This document shows, piece after piece, positions 45,370 to 56,478 of a stretch of 64,000 nucleotides of DNA. A program made the translations under genes and the position numbers. Numbering within the stretch: the stretch's first letter is position 1; every line of letters starts with the position of its first letter. Source of the stretch: Cytospora piceicola (taxonomy: Eukaryota > Ascomycota > Sordariomycetes > Diaporthales > Cytosporaceae); contig JALQBC010000027.1 in the NCBI GenBank assembly GCA_023375675.1, positions 496,001 through 560,000 on the forward strand, read 5' to 3'. Under the pieces are notes generated by a model. It saw only the letters and a list, made by a program, of their open reading frames with translations, ran no database searches and had not been told where the DNA came from.

Positions 45370-46138
45370 ATGGCCCGGAAAGACGCGCCTCCATCCTACT
45401 CAGCCGCCGGGGATGCCCAAGATGCCGGCGACCAGCCAGAACCTCGTGCGTTGTCGGTCTTCTTGCGTTTGATCGAGGTACAAGTCTCCAAGGTCCAACA
45501 TACTCCCACTTGCGTTCGTGGTCCATAACCACTAACAGCCAGATACACACAGTTGCTCCTAACGGGGCTTGCAGCAGGCCTCTCCCTCTGGATGCTCCTC
45601 AAGGACCTCGCTGTCCCCCCCGCGGGAGGTACCTCCGCCATACAGGCCGCTATTTTTGTCCTCTGCGCAGCCCTCGTTGGCATTCTCAGCGCGGGATGGG
45701 GGCTCGGCGCTCTCTCTTGCAAGTTCGACCTCCTCGAAGCCCTGGAGCCCAAATCCTTGAAATTCGGCCGGCTCCACTATCTCCCCATATACATGGGCAT
45801 ATTGTACCTGATAATAGGCTCATTTGGCTCATGGGCAAGTATTGCTTCGATGGACTCCGGCGCTTCTACGGTTATTCGACTTCAGACACAGGCTCGTATT
45901 AGCTAACACCCCGGCTTTATAGTATGCCATCGGACAATTGCAAGGCCAGTCTCGATGCTCCGCGAACCTGAGTGCTTATCGCGGCTGCAGCGTGCTGGTC
46001 GCGGCGATTTCCATGAACTGCTGTGGCTTGGCCGCCACAGTCGTATGCGCTGTGAAGGAGCACATGCGTATCAGACAATGGAAGTCCGTCATCGACCGAT
46101 GTGAGGTTACCTACGGAGCCAGTAGGAGGGGTGCTTAG
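45370..46138 (+). CDS. Four-TM membrane protein of unknown function, with a GC-AG intron
   Basis: Predicted 201 residues in three exons: 45370-45477, 45553-45834 and 45923-46138. Four hydrophobic segments can be seen: LLLTGLAAGLSLWMLL, the AAIFVLCAALVGILSAGWGL region, the IYMGILYLIIGSFGSW region, and VLVAAISMNCCGLAATVV. Intron 1 (75 nt) uses an acceptor 16 nt after branch CACTAAC. Intron 2 (88 nt) appears to start GCAAGT, not GT, which keeps exon 3 in the frame with the fourth membrane helix; its branch is AGCTAAC. The layout is that of a fungal MARVEL-like or tetraspan protein, but I cannot name the family. The N-terminus is cytosolic, Pro/Ala-rich. Confidence 0.75.
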
Positions 46139-47985
46139 AAGCTTATGGGTGCCAGGAGGTTTAAGATACTTCATAAGAAGCCTGATAATTTTATGTACGG
46201 ATCTATTACTGGGGAGGCCCATTGAAATATAATTATTTGAGTTTGCGAAGTTGTTAACATTTGAAACCTCTGCACACAGAGTGCCCTATTTTCTGTGTTC
46301 TCCGCGCGTCTAGTAACACTACATATGTAAAGATATTTACCTACTATCAAGGGACATAAGTACATATAAAGGTACTTTTGAACTTCTATAACGTCATGTG
46401 TTTATCTCTTCTAAAGCTTTTAGTTTAATAAGAAAACGCAAGTTACTAATTGTACACTTATAAAAACCATAGTATAATACTCGCCAAATATGTTCGATAG
46501 CCTTGTATTATAATATGATGCGAAGCTCTGTATAGCAAGTAATCAATCAGTTATCAGCTTGATATTTCTAGTATGTGAATTAAGCACAAAAAAGAAGGGT
46601 CATATCCTACATCCTACTACGTAGGGAGGTGTAGTTGAAATTGGAGCAGATTTTCACAAGTTGCGATGCACATTACCCAGGAGCCAAGTCGTCAAGCGTA
46701 GGTAGAAGGATAGGGGAATTTACTTACTTTTCCAGTGCCAGAGATTTGTTCTCAATCTTGTGCTTGTTTTTCAAATCTTGTCGGCCATGAGGTTTATTTT
46801 CCCTCCATGGGGGCTTCCGACTGAGACCACTTGAGTGCTCCTTTGTGGAGTTGAACACACGGCTTCTGTTACTCTTGTTAGCATTACTGAAAATGGATGT
46901 ACAACGCTTGACGGCTTGGCTACTGGGTTGAAGCAATATGGGGTTGCTATGGTTCATAAAGGGGACGGGGCACGTGCGAGGGGACAGATGTGTAGGAGGG
47001 TGGCCTCGTGTGTTTGGTGTACTGGCACGGTATGGTGAGGTGAAACGATACGGGTGTATTGCTCACGTTGTCCTGCAGGTAAGAGCTGTGGCCTGGTACT
47101 GGATCCATGACCTAGCCTGACCACTGTGCCAAATCTTCATGTAGAGTTGGGCATACCTCAAGGGTGCTTGGGGAAGCTGGAGCATAGGAGAAACACGACG
47201 CAGACATTGATCAGACAGTAAAGTCATATGTAAGGGTGGACAGGACACTTCCACTTTCTGTACTTGTTAGGTATCGTATGTGGTATGCACGAAGGCACTC
47301 GAAAATCAGACTTGGCTCAATTCGAAGGTAAAACAGCCTCGATGACCCCTGGATGCCAACGCACGTCTATAGTGTGGAGGATTCTTCTATGCAGCCCTCT
47401 TTTGTCAAATATGCCAAGGACCGTCAGATGCCTCATGAAACACTACGGGACCATACCAGGCACCAAAGAGACGAGCTGAAGTATTTGTGACGATGATCAG
47501 AGGACAGGTTGCGCCGGCTGTTTCGTAATGTGAATAATGCAATTGGGCCAATCCGTAGACAAAGCTAGTTGTCGGCGTATAAAGCAGCCAAGGCACTTAT
47601 TTGATGCCTACCTGTGTACTCAGCCATTGGAGGTTCCCATACGAGGTGTTTTGGAGCAGTCTTGTGATCATCGCCGACCTGCGAGATATCGGACAACGAA
47701 GGTGCACAGTGTTGCGCCCATGGGGCTGAGGCATGATGCTGCTGCGGAACGCTACTACCAAACCAGAGGCTGTCAATAGAAGCAAATAACTACTTATGGT
47801 TGCCGATTCTGTGAGCGGAAATGGTTACATATGAAGACTGTAGCCAGGACCTGAAAAGGTACTTAAGCTGAATACATCTCTCGACTCTCTTACACGTTGA
47901 CGAAATTCCATCAGACAAATTCCCCATCCTTGACTCCAGACACCATACCACATAGCCTTCCCCTGTCACCCTCTTGAGAACCACA
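46139..47985. other. Gene-poor stretch
   Basis: About 1.85 kb. 46150-46720 is moderately AT-rich but without the CpA loss of the RIP blocks. No convincing gene, RNA or repeat was found; short frames here have no recognisable motif. It may hold an undetected lncRNA or the 5' region of the secreted protein gene. Confidence 0.4.
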
Positions 47986-48467
47986 ATGCGTCCCTCATAT
48001 TTCTTTCACGGAATCATCACCCTCACCCCCCTCGCGGCCACGGCCACGCCCACCGCCGAACCACCCACCGCCGACCTCGACCCCAGAGCCGTCAACGGCC
48101 ACTGCAGCGGCTCCGCGGCCACGGGCGTCTGGCTCGACGACGGGATCTGTGTCGCGATGGGGACCTGCAGCAGCTACGACGGTGCCTACAAGACCGGGGC
48201 GTGCCCCAACGACGCAGCCGACGTCAAGTGCTGCGTCGTCGGCCTCGGCAACTCGGCCTCTACGAACCCGTGTGGTGGTGTGTCGTACTGTGACTGGACC
48301 GCGAACGGCTGCGGTGGGAGTTGGAAGAGTGGTAAGCTTGCTCACGACCGTCGGGGTTGGTCGCCGGGTCGACGGCGAGAAGGATCGCTCGACTAACGGG
48401 TGTGTACTTTTTACCTATAGGATATTGTCCTGGAGGGAGTAACTTCAAGTGCTGCTTCTTATCTTGA
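47986..48467 (+). CDS. Small secreted protein with two six-cysteine modules
   Basis: Predicted 130 residues in two exons, 47986-48331 and 48421-48467 (intron 89 nt, donor GTAAGC, phase 1). The start MRPSYFFHGIITLTPLAATA looks like a signal peptide. The mature part has twelve cysteines: 40, 55, 61, 73, 82, 83 and 96, 102, 109, 118, 126, 127. Each half ends in KxGxCP...KCC (TGACPNDAADVKCC and SGYCPGGSNFKCC), so it is a duplicated module, the second one cut by the intron. Such modules occur in fungal secreted proteins, often beside cell-wall hydrolase domains, but here none is attached. An effector or cell-wall role is only inference. Cleavage after DPR at 32-34 is possible. Confidence 0.82.
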
Positions 48468-48842
48468 TCATGTATCTCTAGAGCCGCCGTTTGTCCATGG
48501 TGCCAGTATGGTAAATGACACAGAACAGATCGTTTGTCGCATTTCCATTTTACCCTCCATACTCAAATAGCAAACATGGGATCGCCTTCATATGGGACCT
48601 GAGGACCATTGCATTGCGAGCTTCGCCGTAAAAACGAAGTCTCGCAACAGAGCAGCCCGTCGAATTCCCACGAGTGCATATAGCGATAGCAAATAAACAC
48701 ATCTACTCTCACCTTCATCGGCAGTGTTTTGCAGTATCAAGTTTTGAGCCGCCCGCCAAAAAAAGACCAAAAAGAAAGACTCGGACAAGACTGCCAACTG
48801 GTGCCGTTGACCTTGAACGTAGGGTGGTTCGAAAAGTCTCTG
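48468..48842. other. Intergenic region
   Basis: This stretch holds the 3' flank of the secreted protein gene. The DNA just left of the tRNA-like sequence contains runs of T on the minus strand (around 48755-48775) that could end a Pol III transcript. No gene was recognised. Confidence 0.4.
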
Positions 48843-48926
48843 ACACCAAGCTGGAGTCGAACCCAGGACCAGGGGTCGTCTGCTTAGGATGGCTTCGGAA
48901 GCATAAGACCACTAGACCATTCGGGC
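48843..48926 (-). ncRNA. tRNA-like sequence (degenerate tRNA or SINE head)
   Basis: Read on the minus strand, the sequence starts GCCCGAATGGTCTAGTGGT, a good Pol III A box, and ends with a B box GGTTCGACTCC at about 48853-48863. A perfect TGCTT/AAGCA stem encloses a long loop. TTTT follows 10-15 nt later (48833-48836) as a Pol III stop. The acceptor arms pair only in about five of seven positions and the D and T stems are poor, so a working tRNA is doubtful. It may be a tRNA pseudogene or the head of a tRNA-derived SINE. Confidence 0.5.
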
Positions 48927-49120
48927 TCAGGCTGCCTACCTGGTAGTTATAGTGTCGGTGCTGTCTGCACTTAAGAGGGCAGTCACTGCAGCCTGGTCGT
49001 CTACTCGTACGTTGCTAAGAGGCATGCCCAATCGCTTGTTGTACAGTATCAGGATCTTGTATATTATTCTCTCCTATTGCACAATCTCATATGATACTCT
49101 ACAGCATAAATAACCACGCC

Positions 49121-50907
49121 CTACTTGACCGCCGACAGCCTCCACGCCTTCATGGGCAAGCTCTGCAGCTGCAGGACCTTGGGCCTTATATACATCACAA
49201 AGGTGATGAGGCCGACAACCACGCACACGATGTTGACGATGTAGTAGCCGTCGCGAGTCATCTCGCAAACACCGCCGCCGTTGACGCACCTCTCCTTGTC
49301 GGCCTGGACCGAGCAGGAGAAGGGCTCGGTGACAAGTGCGCCCTTCACATTGGCGGCTGTGTCGGTGACGGAAGTGGGAGGATGGCAGGTAGCGCTGGTG
49401 AGTTCATCGACCAGACGGAGAACAAAGTACCGTGGCAATGTGCCGCCAAGGTTGGAGATGCTATTTTTACAATGATCAGTAAGCCTGTGCTTGAGCATGG
49501 AACAGGTGGGAAAACTTACGTGGCAAGCAGGGTCATGTAGGTACCGCCGATGACTGGATCCGCAATCCTGGCGTGGAAGGCCGAGACGGCGACAAACATG
49601 ATGGTGTTCATGAAGGTTGAGAAAACATGCTCAGCAATAACGACGAGCAGATACCAGAACGTCACGCCTTCAGAGGGGAATATGATGACGACGAATTGCG
49701 CAAAGACGGCAGCGGCCAAGCGGCCCATGAAACCCCAGCTCCAGAGGCGCATGGGCGTGTACTTTTGCGACCACACTCCAGCATAGTAACCGAGACCAAT
49801 TTCGAAGGGGAAGTCAATCAGGACCGTCAGAGCCATGTTGTCAGTACCAAAGCCCTTTTCCAGCAGCTTCAGGTTCGTCACGCCGTCATTTGCCTGGAAC
49901 CCGATCTTGGCGATGAGGTGAACGATCATGATGGTCTGGACGCTCTTGAGCTTCAGGACGCCCCACATGATCTTGTACACGTCCCAGATGCCGTCCTCGT
50001 TCTTGGTCCTCTCCTCTCGCTTCATGGTGGCGAGGCCGATGGTGACGATGATGTAGAGCCAGCCTGCCATGTTAAGGTAGCCACCGAGACTGACGAGTCC
50101 GACATCCAGAGGCTCGGCGCGGAAGTAGCGGTTGGCGAAGTCCTTGGAGTTGAAGGCGAGGAATACGGTGTATGAAAGAAATTGGCCAGCTGTCAGACCG
50201 ACGGTCTGGGCAGTAGAAGCATATGAGACGTTTCCGGGGGTAAGCAGTGTCAAGGCCCACCCGTCGACTGCGATATCTTGGGTCGCACACATGAGCACGA
50301 GGAAGAACCACCACCCAGTGAAGTTCCAGACGGTTGGGCCGCCTTCCTTTCCGACCATTGCCATCATGTCCTCGACCTCAGAGCCAAGCCAAAGCATTCC
50401 TATGCCAGATAGAAGCTGAATGGGCAGGATCCAACTCTTTCTCCGCCCAACCTTGGGGCTCCAGATCGCATCGACAATAGGGCTCCACAACAGCTTCAGA
50501 GAATACGGGTACGATGCCAAGCTGAAGATACCAATCTCGGCGTAAGACATGTGGCTCTTCAGGAGGAAGGGCACGGAACCAGTCGCCAAGCCCAAGGGCA
50601 CACCCTGTAGGAAATATAGAAGCACCAACAGCCCAAAGTTCCTCTGGTCGTTCCTCGGCAGCTCCCAGAATCCATGATTGTTCAGCGTAGGCGTCTTGGG
50701 GATGGGTTCGTCGAGGTTGAAGGAGTCATGAGCCATAATGTTGTCTGCGGCGGTAGTAGAATCGGACTTGACAGCGCCCTTGCGACGTTGTTCTATATTG
50801 TTCATCTTCCCGTTGGCGTTCCCGTTGGCGCCTTGGGACGTGTCCACAGAGAGCGAGGACCCGTTCTCTTTCGAGAGGTTGGCGGACCGTCGAGACTTGA
50901 TACCCAT
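49121..50907 (-). CDS. Acetyl-CoA transporter (SLC33A1/AT-1 family)
   Basis: Predicted 575 residues in two exons, 50907-49520 and 49460-49121 (59-nt intron, donor GTAAGT, acceptor ATAG, phase 2). After a ~85-residue cytosolic N-terminus come about eleven to twelve membrane helices. Family blocks include GLLVLLYFLQGVPLGLATGS, ASYPYSLKLLWSPIVDAIW, GRRKSWILPIQLLSG and CATQDIAVDGWALTLL, then TYMTLLATISNLGGTLPRYF across the intron. The human relative carries acetyl-CoA into the ER lumen for protein acetylation; the fungal role is inferred from that. The ATG at 50907 is chosen; no ATG lies upstream in frame before the next stop. Confidence 0.92.
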
Positions 50908-51825
50908 GGAGTGATCGATAGGATATTTTATGTGCGTTTTTGAGGCAATCGCCGGCGAGCTTCTCGGCGGCGAGAAGAGAGGTATCGAGTTGCAACGAAC
51001 GATGGAAATATTGAGACTGTCGAGTGTCGACTTCGTCAAGGTCAGAGAAGTTGGATCTCGTTGTGGTCAAGCGACGGGATCGAGAAGAATCGAAGGAGGG
51101 GACGTGAAAGTCAATCCAAACCGAAAGACTGCACAAATATAGCGAAGTGGGTGTTCGAAGAATATATTGTCGGTTGTTGCTGGCCTCTTTCAGTAACGGC
51201 CGAGGATGCGGCTGAGTACGTACTGTAATGTACTGTACTGTACGATGGGCAGCAAAGATGTGAAGCCGAAACACTGGCAGCGCAAAACGGCAGATTGGCA
51301 GGGTTGCGGAACTGCAGGATAAGGTTAACCGGCAACTTTTGCGGCTACCGTGGCCTTCGCGCGTCGTGCCTGGGGAGTGGCAACAAGCCTGAATCAGGCC
51401 TAGCTCAGTGGGTTTACTTTGGAGGATGTTCAAGCAAATCCCCAGACTGCGAGAGTGACGAGCCCTTCAGGCTTCCGTCACGGTTTATACGGCTGGACGC
51501 GATGTGAGAGTGCTATTCATGGATGCCACTCGGATCAGAATGTAACGACGGGGATAAATTTACATCCCTGCCCACTTCAATGCAGCTGCCCGCCTGCCAC
51601 GAGCGGACTTTGGGGTACACTAAAGGGAAGGGTTTCAGTGGTGACACCCCCTGATGATCCCGTACTGAGAGGGGGTTGTTTGAAGCACACTGAACCCTGA
51701 CGAATAAGGGTTGAACCCTATCGCTCGGCTCAGTCAAGACAAATGCGACGCGCTCTCATCACCACCACCACCACAAGAAGCCAGCGCGTCTCACAGCAAC
51801 GGAACCAAACAAAAACAAAGCAAAC
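50908..51825. promoter_or_regulatory. Divergent promoter region of the acetyl-CoA transporter and CENP-O genes
   Basis: Near the CENP-O side, AGGGTT-G-AACCCT (51707-51719) is an inverted pair of telomere-like half sites, with a further GAACCCTGA at 51692-51700. TGTACTG repeats occur near 51228-51243. The leader of CENP-O is A/C-rich. Tbf1-like factors bind such AACCCT sites in other fungi; here this is inference. Confidence 0.4.
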
Positions 51826-52777
51826 ATGCCATCAGAAGCAGGATTAGACGACGAGATCGCCACTCTCAAGGCACGAGGTATACATCCACTTAAGTGGTTT
51901 CATTATATTACAATTTCGAGACTGCTGACCAACAAATCATTTCATAGTCGAATCTCTCAAAGGCCAAGTCCGCCTCCAGGCCAGCGCCCTTCTCACCAAG
52001 GACACCACGCGCCAGGCCATAGCGGCAGAGAGCAACAGCCCCGCGAACCAGGAGCTCCAGGCCCGGCTCGACGAGCAGCAGGCGCACGACCAGCGGTGCC
52101 TGTACCGCACCTGCGCCGGCATCACCGCCTTCCGCGTGCGCGACCCTGACCCCGGCGCCGTGGACGGCGGCAACGTCCTGGGCGTGCGCATCGAGGTCGT
52201 GACGCGCTCCAAGTTCGCGCGCCCGTACTACGTCCTCCTGAACCGGCCGTACTCCGGCGACGGGCAAAGCCGGCGCCGGTTCCTGCGCGTGCACCGGCAC
52301 ACGGTGCCGCCGTGCGTCCCGCTGGGGGGCCTGGCGGCGCGGTACCTGCCCGCGCCGCGGCGCCTCGGCGGCGGCGGTGGCGGGGACGGGGACGGTGCTG
52401 CTCGGGGGGAGGAGAGGCAGCAGGACCTCTCGCGCTTCGTGAGGTGCCTGCGGCGGGAGATCCTGCGCTACCACAACCGCGTGGCCGTCATCGCGGACCT
52501 GCGCAGGGCGGCGGGGCTGGACGGCAAGAAGAGGGACGCCGGGGAGCTGGCGGGGCGGAGCCCGCTGCTGGGCATCAGCGCGGCCGACGCGGAGGCGAAG
52601 CAGGTCAGGGTCGACTGGAAGGACGGCCGGTCGGGACGCCTCGTCATAGGGGATGACGGCGACGTCGTCAACTTGGTGGTGTTTGGGGAGCAGGGCCGGG
52701 ACCGTGAGGTGGCGCGCGAGCTGCTGAGCGGCGGGTCGCGCTTGGAGGATGTGGCTCGCAAGCTTGGGTCTCTGTGA
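51826..52777 (+). CDS. CENP-O/Mcm21 inner-kinetochore protein
   Basis: Predicted 293 residues in two exons, 51826-51877 and 51948-52777 (70-nt intron, branch GCTGAC, phase 1). The N-terminal ~70 residues form a coiled-coil-like stretch. Then come the family blocks VLGVRIEVVTRSKFARPYYV, FLRVHRHTVPPCVPLGGLAA and RCLRREILRYHNRVAVIADL. CENP-O (yeast Mcm21) pairs with CENP-P in the COMA part of the inner kinetochore. A Gly-rich insert after RRLGGGGGG is unusual and is coded by very GC-rich DNA. The opposite strand is open over the same stretch by chance of composition. Confidence 0.88.
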
Positions 52778-53592
52778 GAACTGATGTGTCGGTGGAGTGC
52801 ATTTTCTCTCGACCATATATACTGCCGGCGATCTTGATGGCGGCAAAACTACGTAACGGGGGCGTCGCCCAACAGCGTCGACGACCGTAGCCAAGTGCGT
52901 ACGAGCAGATTGAACAGTGAGTGGCTTTGCAACCCTTATCTCGCTCACTGGCTGACCCCTTGACTTGCAGGTACATATTATCATGATTTCATCTGAACAC
53001 AGACGACAATCTGAGGTGCCCAGAACACCATGAATCAGCAAGCGGAACAGTCAGTACACAGTCAACTTTGTCCTGATAACTGCTATACTCTGCCTCAGCC
53101 ATTGAGATAGTGGTACATCGGCACCTCGACCTATCCACCCCGCATCATCAGCTGTCCATTCGGCCGTTAATCAAGAGGCTGGCAGCATCGCATTCTGCTA
53201 TCTGCATGAATACATGGACGCTCCGTTGTGAACGAAGGCGGCACCATGATGGTCATTGGATCTTCCATCATCCTGTGAAAGTTGCTGGACTGAGGATGAT
53301 GGCTGCTGTGGGTACCATCAAGGCCATGCGCCTTAGCCCTTTAGGGGCCTTCAAAAGGGACAGCAAGTCAAGTTGATGGAGACCAAAAACGGTGTCAAGT
53401 AGAAGATCAGACGCAGCCAAAACCATCCGTTGTTCGGCCAGCGAGTTATAGCATTGCCTAATTTAATACTATTCAAACGATGATTCTGCTCTCTTTCTTT
53501 ACAAGAGCCTGGCAGATCTGTGAGCAAAGGATTGCTGGTTCCTTCCCACCTCGTCTATAGCTCTCACTAGTAACCAACAGACCATTCATACT
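52778..53592. other. Intergenic region between convergent genes
   Basis: 3' flanks of CENP-O and POP1. Frames here are short and lack motifs. No gene was recognised. Confidence 0.5.
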
Positions 53593-56478
53593 TCATACAA
53601 CCTCCCATCTAGCAAGCCAGCCAACACTCTCCCCAGCAGTCCGTACCACACACAATTTACCCTCCTTCTCCCCACCAACCCGTAGGGCCTCCATGACCCT
53701 CTCAACCGAGACGCACCCGACCGCAACGCCCCTGCCCTCAGCAAGATTGAACTCCCCCTTGGTCACGTACCCGATGAGGTCCTCCTCGCCCGGCACCAGC
53801 GGGTGGTCGCCGGTGGTGTTCTTCTCGGGCGGGAACGGCACCTTCTTCGTCATCAGGGAGTGGGCCAGCAGCAGCTTCCGCGTGTCATGGTCTGCCCCTA
53901 GGGGGAAGCGGGTGGGTTGGTTGTTGTTGGTAGTTTTCCTCTGGGCAGATGATGATGATGATGATGTCGAGGGGATCTTGGAGAGCCACTGGTCGCGGAG
54001 GTCTGAGGGCATGATGTTGCTCTGTGAAGGTGGGATGGTCGCTGGGACCTCGGCTGGGGTGGGCGACAGGACTGTCTCGTCTGTGTTGCGTGGCGGGAGG
54101 CGGTAGATGCGCGCGCATGGCTCTGGGACGCCTCGGCCGAGGAGGGTGATTTTGATGGTGGCTATGGAGCAGGGAGGCGGTGGGCTGGGGACTTTGGAAG
54201 AGGTCAGGGCGTTGAAGGCGGATTTGGAGAGTTGGTGGATGCGCGTCAAAGGATGACGTGCGGGCTTCTCCTTCTTTGGTGTTATGACTGCGCCTCCGCC
54301 TACTCGATCCACGTCCATTTTGTCGTGATGCTCGGCGGTGTCCTCAACTTCCGGCGCCTCTTTCCCAGTCGAGTGTTGGTCCTCCGGTGTCTGTTGCAGT
54401 CCGAACAACCTCTCAAACTCACAAGCCCAACCAATACCAATTTCCCCCTTCCGGCCAGCTCCCAGATCAAGCGACTCCCAAGCAACCCTCTTCGACTTAG
54501 GCCTCCTCGCCCAGTCCGCCTTCCTCCTCACCCGCTGCTCAAGCTCCCACCCGGAACCGGCCTCCGTGCCCGGGAAGTCGCCCGGGAACCACGGCAGGCC
54601 CTGCTCGAACGTCACCTGCCGCAGCTCATCCAGCCCCCCGACGCGAGGGTTCCCGCCCGTCGACAGGGGGTAGTGCACGAGGCTGTACCAGATGGGCAGT
54701 ATGCACTTCCACGGCGCGAGAAGCGTCCACGTGCCCTGCGCGGACTGCTTGGCGCCGGGGCGGGAGGCGAACAGGGCCACGGGGAAGGGCGGGTCGGCGT
54801 TGGTGACCTGGAGGGGCTGGCCTGGTGGGCTTGCGCCCTTGCGCCGGTCGAGGGCCTTTTGGGAGGGGAAGCAGGAGGCTCGGAAGCGTGCGTCGCGGTC
54901 GAAGAGCAGGGACGGTGCAGGGGCAGTGTCGGCCATGGTGCGTTGTATATCGTTGAGATGCGTGGTGGAGTTTTCTTCCACCTGGACCGTCCGTGGAGGA
55001 TAATGCAGGCGAGGATCTTGTGCTGAGAATGCTAGCACCAGATCCGCTGGCAGCGCTGCAGCATTGCTGACTCCAGACAAGGATTCGAAGAGCTTGGTAT
55101 GGGCTTCTTTCGTATTGTCTTTGATGTGATAAGGGCGGACAATACCCATCAATGCCTCAGTCGAGCCAGGACCAGTAAGCTCGATGCTACCGATCTCGAA
55201 TCGTAGATCCTCGATATAAAGGCGAGGGGTCTCGCGCTTGGTCAATTTGACGAGAAGTTCGAAAACCTCGAGGAAGCATGATGGGTGCAGTCTTACATAG
55301 ACTTGCCTCTGCACTTTTCCGGGCTGTTTCGAGGCCTCGCCCCCTGCAGCCTCGGGCGCGGCGGTTGCTTCAGGATTCCACATGACCGTAGCAGGGCCAA
55401 TGTGCTTTCTGCCGTCGCCGATCTGCTTGCTCAGAATTCCTGACCACTTACGTCGGCCTTCTCTCCATTTCTCGCCCCGGCCATCCCAGAGACTGTCATG
55501 TGACATGCCCAAGGCTTGCAGGGTCCTCTCGATGCCCGGACCGTGGCCATACAGTCCGATTGTGCTCATGTAGCTCATATCCCATACAACAGCCCCTTTT
55601 GTGTTCGAAGCTCGGTGTGTCGGCCTGTACACCTTTTCATTCGGCGTCAACGGAATGGAGAACCGCCACAATGGCTCCTTGGGAGGGGTCATCTTTGCCC
55701 TCTTCGCGTGCCACAGATGCGTAGGTAACCAAGTCTTATCGATCTGGCGTTTCCTGAATTTTGCCTTCGGCTTGGGCGGGTCGTTCAGAATGTTTCTCCT
55801 GATTTTGGGTTTTGCCGGCCTAGTCTCGATCAACTGTTTCATCGCAGCCGGCACATTCTCCTCCATAGCAACATCGTCCCCAGCACCACCGCCCTCCTTC
55901 GCCTTGGCCTTGGCCTCCCTCAATTTCCGCTTCCGCTTCTTCTCGGCTAAGACGCCCAGCCTCTTCGCAGTCTCGACGCGTATCCTCGCCCTCGTCGTCT
56001 TGGGCGCCCTCTTGCCGGCCACGACGGTGGGCGTGTTGTCCTGCAGCTGCTCGCCCCTGGCCCTCCTCCGCAGGCGCTTGGGCAGCTTCTTGACGTTGTG
56101 CGAGGCGGTGCGGCGGCGCATGCCCCGGGGCACCAGCTGGAAGGCGCGGCGGTTGTTGACGGCCTTGGACTTGCGCATGCCGTCCTCGAGGGCCCTGATC
56201 TCGAACTGGCGCGCGTTCAGGAAGGCCTGCAGGTCCAGCTCGCCGTCCTTCAGGGCGGCGTCTGCGGGCTGGGACCGGATGGAGCGGGCATCCTTGACTT
56301 TGACGCGTTTAAAGGCGCGTGCAGCGCCGCCGCCACGGTCATCTTTGTTGTTATTGTTGTTGTTGAAGGGCGGCTTGGAGGTGCCCGTTCTTACTCCTGC
56401 TCCAGAACCCTGAGGAGGGTCTTTTCGCTTGTTACTGCCGTCTGGCCTACCTCCGGAGTTTGAGGGCTGTGGGGCCAT
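53593..56478 (-). CDS. POP1: Pop1, RNase P/RNase MRP protein subunit
   Basis: An intronless gene of 961 residues. A disordered N-terminus with an Asn run (FNNNNNNK) leads into the Pop1 domain at ~75-145, with LDLQAFLNARQFEIRALEDG and VPRGMRRRTASHNVKKLPKR. Further conserved blocks are WLPTHLWHAKRAKM, then the POPLD region near 575-645 with WTLLAPWKCILPIWYSLVHY and GLPWFPGDFPGT. Pop1 is the largest protein of nuclear RNase P and RNase MRP and holds the RNA fold needed for tRNA 5' processing and rRNA maturation. A poly-Ser run lies in the C-terminal quarter. Length is normal for filamentous fungi. Confidence 0.95.
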   Translation of the reverse strand: MAPQPSNSGGRPDGSNKRKDPPQGSGAGVRTGTSKPPFNNNNNNKDDRGGGAARAFKRVKVKDARSIRSQPADAALKDGELDLQAFLNARQFEIRALEDGMRKSKAVNNRRAFQLVPRGMRRRTASHNVKKLPKRLRRRARGEQLQDNTPTVVAGKRAPKTTRARIRVETAKRLGVLAEKKRKRKLREAKAKAKEGGGAGDDVAMEENVPAAMKQLIETRPAKPKIRRNILNDPPKPKAKFRKRQIDKTWLPTHLWHAKRAKMTPPKEPLWRFSIPLTPNEKVYRPTHRASNTKGAVVWDMSYMSTIGLYGHGPGIERTLQALGMSHDSLWDGRGEKWREGRRKWSGILSKQIGDGRKHIGPATVMWNPEATAAPEAAGGEASKQPGKVQRQVYVRLHPSCFLEVFELLVKLTKRETPRLYIEDLRFEIGSIELTGPGSTEALMGIVRPYHIKDNTKEAHTKLFESLSGVSNAAALPADLVLAFSAQDPRLHYPPRTVQVEENSTTHLNDIQRTMADTAPAPSLLFDRDARFRASCFPSQKALDRRKGASPPGQPLQVTNADPPFPVALFASRPGAKQSAQGTWTLLAPWKCILPIWYSLVHYPLSTGGNPRVGGLDELRQVTFEQGLPWFPGDFPGTEAGSGWELEQRVRRKADWARRPKSKRVAWESLDLGAGRKGEIGIGWACEFERLFGLQQTPEDQHSTGKEAPEVEDTAEHHDKMDVDRVGGGAVITPKKEKPARHPLTRIHQLSKSAFNALTSSKVPSPPPPCSIATIKITLLGRGVPEPCARIYRLPPRNTDETVLSPTPAEVPATIPPSQSNIMPSDLRDQWLSKIPSTSSSSSSAQRKTTNNNQPTRFPLGADHDTRKLLLAHSLMTKKVPFPPEKNTTGDHPLVPGEEDLIGYVTKGEFNLAEGRGVAVGCVSVERVMEALRVGGEKEGKLCVVRTAGESVGWLARWEVV

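Noticed and set aside
51908..53041. A 377-codon minus-strand frame
   Set aside because: Antisense to CENP-O, whose conserved blocks are on the plus strand. Composition is typical of a shadow frame.
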